Position numbers and translations under genes: made by a program. From assembly GCA_037976565.1 (NCBI GenBank), contig CP137682.1, forward strand, positions 4,028,827 to 4,092,826: 64,000 bases of DNA, given 5' to 3'. The stretch is from Mesocentrotus franciscanus (taxonomy: Eukaryota > Echinodermata > Echinoidea > Camarodonta > Strongylocentrotidae). This document shows positions 26,001 to 37,510 of the stretch, in pieces (the first letter of the stretch is position 1; every line of letters starts with the position of its first letter). The notes under the pieces were generated by a model. The model saw nothing but the letters and a program-made list of their open reading frames with translations. It had not been told where the DNA came from and did no database searches.

Positions 26001-29000
26001 TCCTCATCTGCTGGACGACCAGCTGGACGACCAGCTGGACATCACTTTCGCATTAACACACCACATTTCATGAAGTAGCACTGTGACACTTTTTCAGCTT
26101 CTCCTGTTGGTAGAGCAACATCATACAACTTCGTCAAGTCCTCTGCTGCTTTCTGAGCCTCAATCAAGGCAGGCTGACTGAAGATAGTCTTAGCATGACT
26201 CTGGTCATCTCGGCCCTCCTCCAACGTTCTGGAAAAAGTATCACCCAAATTTACGCCACCATCATTGTCATCTTCTTTCTTTTTCATAGCCTGGGCTCTA
26301 GTAACTACACATGAAGGGGAAAAAACAGGAACTTCATTTTCCAATTTATTTTTCTCGAAATTCCCCTCATTAGCAATTTAGTAACAATGCCATCAGTCAC
26401 TGGTCCAGAAACTAAGCCACTGCTAAGCTCGATGTGATATAATGGAACCGGTTTGAAACCATCATTCACATCTTGAATCAAAACGTTTCTGCCTGTGAAA
26501 TTCTTTGTGTCCAAGGATGACTCATCAGCAATAAGCAACGTTTTCATAGAACCAGTGTCCCTCAATATCGTGATAGGCAACTCCTTATCATCAACACTGA
26601 ACCTAACCGTGCCATGAGAAACAAAATCTAGGTATCGTTCACCGATTTCCTCATCATGTCCAACATCTCTTACTTGATCACTTTTTTTTGTTTCATTGTG
26701 ATTAGTCATTACACGTTCTTGCAGTATGCACAGAGAAGTCTGCCTTCAGTTCTGATTAGTGCCAGTATTACTTGAATTCCTCTGAGTTGTAGGTGACCTA
26801 GATTGGTTCCTACGCCTATTAATTAGTGGTGACCTACTCCCTTTATGTGTCAATTCGTACCCTTCTGCCAACATGGCAGCCTTTCTCACATCAGTAACTA
26901 CATTATCATTGACATATGTTCTAACCTCTTGAGACATACATCTTTTAAGCTCATCAATGAGCATAATCTCTCTAAGAGAATCATATGTGGCTTCTATTTT
27001 CAAAGATCTGATCCACTGATCGAAGGCAACTTCTTTTCTACGAGCAAACTCTACACAAGCCTCTCCAGTTTTTCTCCTGAGATTGCGAAACCTCTGACGG
27101 TAGGTTTCTGGAATCAACTCAAATGAATGAAGAATAGCATCCTTCATTGTCCAATAATCAAATGCCTGCTTATAACTCAGTGCAGACACAACCAACTGAG
27201 CTTTACCAGAAATCACTTGTTGGGTGAGCAATGCCCATTCATATTCCGGCCACTCCATCCTCTTGGCAACCCTCTCAAACATAAGAAAGAATGAATCTAA
27301 CTCATTTTCATCATATCTAGGAACAAGCTTAACCCTAGCAGAAAACCCAGCTTCCATTGACCTCCTGTCTCTCTCACCAGACTGACTGCCATGAGAAGTC
27401 ATTTCATTATGACGCATCATTTCAAATTCCAACCTCTTTCGTTCCATTTCTCTCTCATGCTCAGCAGCCTTTATTTTATCTCTTCTCTCCTCTAGCTCAA
27501 TCTTAGCAAACTCAAGGTTAACCTCGTCACAGCTGGTAATAGTGGTAGCTTTATCTTGGTTACTAGTACTATAGGTATACCATCATTATTATCAATTGTA
27601 GGCGCGTCTGCCCGGGCCGCGGCCGCGGCCGTCGCAGCGCTCAGCCCTCAGCCCTGCATGGGCTGTAATTGCATCAACCATTTCTGCCTTGCTTTTGCGA
27701 CCAGCTTAATTTACCGATAGCTTAATTTGCTCCTACAGCTGTCAAATCAACCTTTCGTAGCTGATGCAACCGGCCAATAGTCAATTCCTGACTCAAAAAC
27801 TGTTCAACATCACAGTCAGCCATGGTATAGATCTAGTCCGTGTTAGTTACACAAGACAAGTTTCACAAAGTAGGTCAATTGTCCTGACGACTGTAAGGAA
27901 AATCCAACAAACAAAATGTTGAATGTGAATCAACACAAGTGATAGTCCAACAACAGATCAAACAACGAAATTGATCAACAGACCAAGCCGACAAAATTGA
28001 TTAAGCATCAACTTATCACAAATTCTGTGAAATTGCTATCCATGTAGCCAGTGGCGGATCCAGGGAGGGGGCCCGGGCCCCGCCCCTACCAAAAAAAACC
28101 AGGTAAAAACACCCTTTAAAAAAAAAAGAAGAAGATGGGCCCCTCCTGGCGCCCAGGGGGAGGCGGTGGAAAAAATAACCCTTCCGTAAAGAAAAAAATT
28201 GTGCTCACTACCCCTCCCAACCCCCACTGAGCGAAAAATCGGCCGGCACGATTTTCAAATTTTCGCACGAAGTGGGCCCCTTTTTAGGCCCCCTCCCTTG
28301 CTGCCGGCTGGATCCGCCCCTGCATGTAGCAATGCAACAGAGGGTTCTAATGAGACTCCAACTTCACAACTCAAGCCAAATTTGGTTAGACTTCAATATC
28401 ACACACAGTGACAGACACACACATGGAAATAATTTCCAGTAAGTCCAGTACCCACAGTACCACACTACATCAGATATGTAGTACACTAGATTGCATGCAA
28501 ACAACTAATCTAGGCCATTACCCTAGAAGTAGAAACGAAGCCGAGGCAAAGTTAAAAGTCAAATCCGACTAAAGTTCTTCAACGGCTGCCATGCAATTTA
28601 CAGCCAACAGGAAAAACCAGACCAGAATACCAGACAACCGCAGCAGATGTGCAGTGAATTTCATACCAATAAGACAGTCCAGCTACATCTAAGGGCCATG
28701 TACCCCGGACAAGACTCGAGCTATCATGCAGTACAAAACAATATCAAACTGTGTAGGCCTAGGTATTAGTAGTATGGACGCTACACTACAGGCTAGCTGC
28801 AGACCGTCAACAGTCACTAATTATGTGTGCGAGGACTACACCAAAACCCATTAATGGGATAAGAGGCAAACTCCACACGATACGCATTTCGGATCGGAAA
28901 AGCAACAAAACGGCATATGTTACTATATCTAGCTCTTGAGACAAGTCCCCAATCTGTTGGGTCGGGGCAATAAGTTTAGATTGTCTCCTATAACAACATT

Positions 29001-32000
29001 AGCATGAAATTAATACAATCAAAAATCAAGATCGACGATTTGTTACCTTTGATCCGATCATTCGTGGTTTATTATAAAGTCAACTCGATCATCTCTTTGA
29101 ATTAGCATATTCCAAATCGTATAATTGCATATTCGTAACAACATGCATGCATATTGTTTGAATGATAGGAATTTTACTTTTACTTTCTTTACAGGAAGGC
29201 CAATTTACAAGGCTACTGATTAGTGCAGGAGCGCCGAGGTTATCCATGCGTCTTCCTTTTTTGTCCTTTCCTTCTTCTCCCTTGCCCTTTTCTCTTTCCT
29301 CGCTGCTTTTTTTTTACCACTTGGGGGGGGGGTAGCCTTTGTTATTATAGAAAGGTCTTTATATTTCCTCTCCTTTTTTATAGGTGTGAAGCATAATGGT
29401 GTAATGTGTGGTGAATGCAAGGAGGATGGTATTGCCGGAATGAGATGGAAGTGCAGTTCATGCAATGACTATGACCTTTGTAACAAATGCTACATGACGT
29501 CCAAGCACGACCTGAAGCACACTTTTCTCCGGATCATCACCCTCAATTCTGCAGGGTATGATCATTCTTCTACAATACCTCAGTCAAACCACATGACTGA
29601 CTCAAAATTGAATCCAAACCGCCCGATTCCTGGCCATTATACCCTATAAACACACCGAAAAGACCGACACCGAACCGACAGGATAACCGAACAAACAATA
29701 TTACATTACCCTCATGCAGTGCCGGATCCAGGGGTCCAGGGCCCGGGCCCCTCCCTAGAAAAAACCCATATAAAAACACCCTTTTGGGGGAAAAAAAAGA
29801 AGATGGGCCCCTCCCCTGGCGCTCAAGGGGTGGTGGTGGCAAAAAAAAAAAATGTGCTCACTAACCGACCAAACCGACTTCTAACCGACTGATTGTTGGC
29901 CTTAATACCTCATTCACGCCAACGAAACCGACACAAGACTGACAACAGACCGAAGAAACAATTACATTATTGCTCGGTCACTGGCACATCGACAAACCGA
30001 TTCGAGACCAACTCCAAACCAATGGATTTTGGGGGCGATGTTAATTGTTTGCTCGGTCAGGTGTCCGTCTTCTTGGTGTGACCAGTTTTAAGTCAGTTTG
30101 GAGTCCGTTTGGCAGTGTGACTTTGGGATATACTTAAAGGGTAATGTAATGTCTGTTTGGTGCGTCGTGGGTCTGGTATCTTTTTCATCAGAATGACTTG
30201 GGTATAGGCCTTCAAAGAATAGTCTTGTTTGCGTTGAATCAAAACAAAGCAAATTAAAAGCTCGATGCAGCTCAAAAAAAAAAAAAAAAACCCTCAACTA
30301 CAGAGCTATTTGATTTGTTTGTAATATGTTGCTATAAAGAATTTGATATATGACTAATCCAATCACTCCGATGGATAGTGACACAGTTATTCAAACCATG
30401 GCAAGAGTACAACATCTACGAGTTTAACAACATAATATGAACAATTGCGTTTTTGTGTGTGAAACGCTACTTTTTGGTGAAATGTCGCGAAATGGAATAG
30501 AGGTGCCTAAATAAAGAAAAACACAAACAATTTCTTTCAAAGGTTTATAAGATCACATTGTGATTGGTTCCTTCATTGGTATAGAAATCTGATGCCACCT
30601 CGAGCAGCTTGTCGGAAGACTGAAGCAAAGGGATCGTTTCCTGGAGCAGAGGTTTGCAGAGGAAGAGACTGGCAGTGGCAGCAGCAAGACGGTAAGCTTA
30701 AGCCTCATTCAGATTATGACGCAGTGAACCGGAGCGGGTTTTTTTCTTCACATTTATGTATCTTATAACACAGAGCTCAATGAAAATGCGTAGGAACTTT
30801 GTTGCGCGCAGTAGCCATTCGCTGTCCCATTAGTATACCCATTTCAGAGTGCAGTACATGTGATTTTCAGCAAGATTGGGTCACTTACTTTTGACTTTGA
30901 TCATTCCAAAACTCACAGAATACATCAATTCTTATGTTCTACGTAATCATCCTTTCTTTAATGCTTCCAGATCGTTTCTTTCACATTGTAATCGCATGAT
31001 CAGTACTAACCTTTACTTTTAAGAAGTGTTGTGAAGATCACCCTGCAACTCCCATTACCTCATAGGTTTATCAAGAACATATTTTTAGATGAATCTACTG
31101 TTTCACATGTCACTTGGGTTTTGGACAATTCCTAAACTCTTCTTCCAGAAAGCTCTTGTTTGATCGAGTGAAAATCTTGTTTCGTGCAATATCTCATTTT
31201 TATCGTCACTAATCTTCTTGAATTGATGCTTTGATTTTTAAAGTTGCGTTTACAGAGTCTCATGCCAAAATATTTTCCCCTAGTTTTAGATTATTAAAAA
31301 AAAAAGGATTGAAATTTTAAAAAATGAATAAAGATTTAACTCGTCCTATACGAGTCGACCACTGATATTTGTGTAAAAGTAGCGATACGTAGACCTATTA
31401 TTGTCTGCACATGATCTCAAAACGACTTAGTAGTACTCAAAGCAGGGAGTTGGGATCCCAACTCCCTGCTCAAAGCATCCCTTCTCCATAACATGCATTA
31501 GATTTATGTTACTATCAAATGATATTTGCCACAGGTGGGCCAGGTCATACTGGCGTGGTAATTCGAGAGGCCAATTGGGCCAGCATTCAGCGCAGTGCCA
31601 TAGCAGTTCGTTGGGACGCTGGGGGCGCCTATGAATACCGCGTGGGGCATGGTGGGAACGTCGACATCAAGTGCCTCAAGGCAACATCTAGTTACGCTTA
31701 CTACAAGGACCATCTGCCAAAATTTGGTAAGTAAAACTAGGGACATTACGTAAGTTTGTGAATGCCAGGGAATCATTATTGTAAAAGTTGAATATTCACC
31801 ATCGTAATGTCTACCAAAAAGAGAGCCTGAAATATAAGTCTTTTAAGTTAAGGTAAATTATTTTACTTGTCCCCACAAATTAAGTTGTGTGGTTTAAACA
31901 TTTCTCATTGGTACTTGCACAGATGTCTCTCTTAACTTTATGCAAAAACAACCGGCTTTGGGCATACCATAACATATGACTTGTCCTGATTTGGAGATAT

Positions 32001-34476
32001 CATGACAATTAACATTGTTTTTACTAACATAAAAGATAACACGGAGTTCACTAAACAAGATTAACATTGTGAGAGCCAGGAGAGAATTAAATATATAATG
32101 GGGATTTTTTTTTTCCTTAAAGCGATACTGAACTAATGGACTTTTTGCCCTAGCTAGCCTACTGTTTATTGCACAGCGCCATATCTTGTTTAATTTGCCA
32201 AAAGTGCATACACCAATACCGGATATCCGCTTAGCAGACGGAGGACTCAATGTGAGAACCAACAGCGGAGCGAGTCACGGGACCATACTGTTACAGGTGA
32301 CCTGAGATGGCAATAGAATGGACTTACTAGTACAGTGTGGCTTTAAAGTCTTTGCGATCGTGTTGAGAGTGAAAAGTGTGTGTGGCATAGACATGGACTA
32401 TGGTAATCACCAAATAGAAACAGATATAGGGAGAGAGAGAGAAATAGAGGGAGAGGGAGAGAGAGAGGGGGAAAAGGGTGAGAAGTGGAGGGTAATTTAT
32501 TGCTGTCATGAACATGATATAGAGAAGGAGAAGAACGGAGAGTGAAATATAATTGAGATTATATTGAGCGAACCTGTTAAAAGAATACAGGGAATTGGGA
32601 GATAAAAGTAGAAGATAAAACTATAAACGCTTCTAAAAAATAAACCCCACATCTTCTTCAGTTTAGCGTCATTTCTTTGTTACAGGTGAATGTAACGCAT
32701 TAGAAATTGGTGACCGAGTGGTTGTGAAGTTAGAAAAGGATGTTCTCCAGCCGCTCCAAGAAAACCATGTAGGCTGGATGTCAGGAATGGAAAAGGTATG
32801 ATTTCTCTTCTTCAAAAAGATATATCACTTGCTATTACATAGGAGATTAATGCCTGTTGCAAACGAGGCGTCATTTTCGATTGCGTCATTCATTGCCCTA
32901 GTCATCCCCATGAAGGCAATAATTAGCCCATTAGCCAGTAATGTAACGCAGTATTTGAACTGTCCATTTCGAAATCAGTTTTTTACGATATCTCGTCAAA
33001 GATCCCCCGAGTCCCTGGCGCAGTCTTGCATCAGCGAATGACGCCTCGGTGCAAACGACATAAGGACAGAAGTTTACAATACTCCTTTTCCTATTACTAT
33101 GGCTTCTATCGCTCTCTCCTCTTGCTTTAATTATCCAGTTCTCTCTTCGCTCTTGTACTTATACCCCTGTCTCTTTCATTCTGTCCCACCACTCCTTCTT
33201 CTGCAGCCTTTGTGCTACTTTAACATTCTAGGTTCCTCGTGCAGTTTGATTGCACCAGTGGAATCATACATTCTTTCTCAAATTGTAGTATTTCCAAATG
33301 ATGATTATCAGGGTTCTGTTTTAAATCATGTTCCTATATCTTCCTTTTATTCATAATCGCTTTGTTTTGTAAACTTTTCAAAATAAATACAAACAAGTAA
33401 TAAGTAGAATAAGTCATTAAGAACCTTTACTTCTTCTTTCTAGCGTCGAGTCTGTAGGTCGTATCATATATTTGTTTACTACCGTAACCATGGTAAAACA
33501 CGAATATTGATGATGCCTGAAATAACAACGTTTGACTTTAATTAGGTCAATGATATCGTCAGTTCAGCGCCAGAAGGGTGTTAACTCTGTGTTTAAGTAT
33601 ATGCCCTTCTGGCTCAAATTAAACAGAGGATGTTCTTCATACAATTGACTTTCATTCACACCGTCCCATTATCACAATAGTCTACACTCACAAATCATAC
33701 TGTATCGGGCCATTACGCTCTTTCCCTCTCTCTCTCTCTCTCCTTGTTTTCCTAGTGCATAGGAAAAGTGGGCAGGCTGGCGAGTCTCACGGCGAACGGT
33801 GATGTCAGAATCAAGTACCCAGATGGAGAGATGTTGATTTTTAACCCTGTTGCAGTCACTAAGGTACAAACGTGTTTTTTGTTAAGTTCTGGTACCTGAA
33901 AACTTAAAGGCAGTTCATGCATTCCCAATAAAGGTACTATGTCCCATTTGTAGGCCAAAAAAAAAAATGAAAAGGTTAAATTCCAACGGCAATTGAAAGA
34001 TAATACTAATTTAGAACATGTCTTTAAGTGGGAAAATAACGACTATTAGTTGTCGAATCGACTTGAGTGCTACCAAGACAGTAATTAATAGTCTGAATTT
34101 CAGACCATTGTACCGAATGGTCGTACGTTTTGTGCTGCGCAAAGATTTAATCAGTTTAATTTTGACCATTACAAGAAGTGGGTTATTGGTGAAGACAAAT
34201 GCTCATGTGGCAGCTCATATGTTATTACCAAAGAAGAAAACAGCCAGTCAGTCACTCAATAGTGTCTGACAGTGAAGTCTAGCAAGTAAACGGGTTTCCT
34301 TCCATAATTTGAATATTAGGACACTGCTAACGTTTAAATTTCACAGATAGGACATACATGACATATTCATAATTCCTGCAAAGTTCTACAGAATTTGATG
34401 TTGGCTGCAAAAGGGACATAGTATCTTTAAATGGCATGTCATTTTGATTGCGTTATCATACATACAATACTAGTAA

Positions 34477-34509
<33 letters not shown>

Positions 34510-37279
34510 CAGCAGTAGTAGACTACAACCTAGAAGTGATGGAGATATTCACCTGTCTTGGCACTACCATCACTCACAACCTATCATTTGATGGCAACTG
34601 CAGTGATGGCTCGACTCTCCAAACAAGCATGTGAGAACATCATGCTGACCATAAACACAAAGATGAAAATCTTCCAGGCCTGTGTGCTCAGTACTTTACT
34701 GTATGGCAGTGTGTCGTGGACATGTACGCTGCATTAGACGAGACCTGTGCATCAAATGGCAGTACCATATTTCCCAAACAAAGATGTCTCCTAGCAAGCA
34801 GGCATTCCAAGTATGTTGTCATCCTCGCCTTAGAAGGCTCGGACATGTTAGCCGTATGAAGATGGCTCAATCCCCAAATATATCCTCTATGGGGAGCTAG
34901 CTAGAGACACCAGGCCTGTTGCGCAACTATTCTTATGGTTCAAGGAATAGTGCTCTCTTTTATTCATCTTTTGAGCAACCCCCCCCCCCTTCATGGTTAA
35001 GAAATATCCTTGTGGTTTATGTTCTAAGTGTGTTAAGCGCAATGAAAAGGGTCTATCATGCACTTGTTGTGAACGATGGATTCATGTTAGTTGTGCTCGT
35101 GTCCCGGTAGAGATGTATAATAATCTTTCTGAACATTTTTTTGATTGGAAATGTCCGAGGTGCCTTTTGAAATAATTGCCATTTTGAGCATGATGACAAT
35201 GATTTATATGGAGATGCACCCTCTACAGTTTGTCAAACAGTAGCAAGTAAATTTGTTAATGAGGGAAAATTCGATGTTTTACGTGAAAAGGGACTAAGAT
35301 GTGTGCAATTGAATATTGTGAGTTTGTTGACAAATTTTGACAAGTTGAAGTCTACTTTAATCCAGAATGATATCAATGTTTGTGCTTTAAATGAAACGAG
35401 GCTTGATACTGAAATTCATGATACTGAAGTCTCGATATCTAGTTATTCACTTATACGGAAAGATCGTAATCGAAATGGTGGGGGTGTAGCCATTTACATA
35501 CAAAATAATATTGATTATAAAGTTCTAGAATATCACTCCCTGCTTGAATTAGAAGGAATCCTTATTACGATAAACATAAAGAACTCTCAACCCATCCTAT
35601 TTATGAATTGGGATAGACCACCGAGTTCCAGGTGTGATGCATTATTTGCTTATACAAATTTATTAATATTCATGAATAATTTTTATTCAAATTCAATTAT
35701 AGTAGGGGATACCAATTTTGATATCTTCAATAAGCCCTTTATGTCGCAAACAAAATACTATGATCACCTAAATACTATTCATAGGTTGTTCTATACTAAA
35801 GGCATCGTTTAACAATGTTAAATCTGCGATGCACGGCCCTACGTGTTATCAGTCTCTGTGATGTGGTGTAATATTGAAGCCCTAAAAAAAAAATCGCTCT
35901 TCAAAACTCAGATAATTGCAAAAGAACATTCTTCTATAGGAGCGACACAATATAACCAACTACCAGAACACGTCCGAAATGTAACTACATTAAGATCCTT
36001 CCGTACCCTAATAACTGAAATTTTTTCTTAACACACTTCCTTAAACTCAAATGATTTTTGCATAACCTTGTGTGCGTGTGTGTGTGTCTGTGTACGCGTA
36101 TGATATTACTTTTGAATTTTCTTACTTTGGTATTTAAAAAAAACACTTATATTTATGTTTTTAATATTCTGCTTTATGTCACTTTTATGTTAATATTGTA
36201 GTGTAAGGACCCCAAGGAAGAACAGTAATGTTCTATAAACATTGCTGAATTGGGCTTTCCACCGATTTGTGTCTATGTACATGTATCAATATTTTCATTT
36301 TGTATATTTTACTATGTATAATATTTTTATCTGATTTCGGAAATAAAAACGACAACAACAACAACATGAAGGCTAATTGCGACATTGACCCCAGCAACTG
36401 GGTAGCCCTGACAGAAATCGAAACAAATGACGACATGTTGATAAGACGGGTGTGCAAAGAAACAAGAGGAAGAGAGTGGTAAAAATGGAAGGAAAAAAGA
36501 AAATACAGACATGAAATGCTTACGTCAGCACCATCCCGGCAAGAATAACTTTTCCCTGCACAAACTGCCAGAAGGTGTGTCTTTCGAAAATAAGACTATA
36601 CAGCGCGTATCAAAAAAGTATACCCAATTTTGTAGCTCCTAATTAACAAATGATATCCAAGCATACTTTCATTTCTATTACATTGTAAACAGTAACTTGT
36701 TTTTATGTTTATCCATTTTGAATCATTCAATGAGGAGGGTTACTTTAAAAAAGGAATGCAAGGGAAGCCAAGATTGTATCATCATAATGAAGAGAATACT
36801 ATCACTTTTGCCTGTAATAAGCCCTTTGTTTAGTTTGAGTTGGCATTAACACCTTTTCTTTTTTAATGCGCCAACGTAATGTCAATAATTAAGCAATTGT
36901 TTTTCGGACTGAGATAACACACGCATTTTGGATTTTGACCCACATTCATTGCTTTAGCCTAAACTTAGTACCAGAGGATTTTGACAATACTTTTGTTAAA
37001 GACTGCTGCTCAGTCATCCGTGGCAGAAGAGTTATGAATGTGGTATCATCAGACAGGGTGTGAATTACTTTTTACCATGAACTATAATAAAAGGACACAT
37101 AATTTATAACCTTTTAATTAGAAGCTACAAAAGGTTTTTTTTCCATACGGCCACAGCAGGAGGTGCAAGCAAACTACACACCAGACAGACTTTATAGGCG
37201 CAAAGATAAAAGTAGTAGCAGTAGTTGTAGTAGTAGTAGTAGTAGTAGTATACTGTAGCTTCGTCGTCGTCGTCGTAGC

Positions 37280-37322
<43 letters not shown>

Positions 37323-37446
37323 ATATACAGTGGCTTAGTTGTAATAGTAGTAGTAGTAGTAGTAGTAGTAGTATAGTATACAGTAGCTTCGTAGTAGTAG
37401 TAGTAGTAGTAGTAGTAGTGATATGCAGTAGCTTTGTCGTAGTAGC

Positions 37447-37510
<64 letters not shown>

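Larger units (their letters stand above)
20197..29140 (-). mobile_element. Ty3/gypsy LTR retrotransposon, Gmr1-like order, antisense in intron 1
   Basis: Two similar LTRs lie at 20197-20300 and 28955-29140, flanked by a 4 bp duplication ACAT (20193-20196 and 29141-29144). On the minus strand the order is 5' LTR, putative primer site (28933-28954), gag (27823 to 26746), protease (26709 to 26305), the start of the integrase H2C2 domain, then RNase H (22691 to 22251), and a GGGGGAGATA purine tract beside the 3' LTR. The integrase core and most of the RT are deleted. Without later insertions the element would be about 5 kb. It fills nearly all of intron 1. Confidence 0.87.

Noticed and set aside
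32318..32545. Glu/Arg/Gly-rich open frame in intron 4
   Set aside because: Generated by a GAGAGA/GAGGGA simple repeat.
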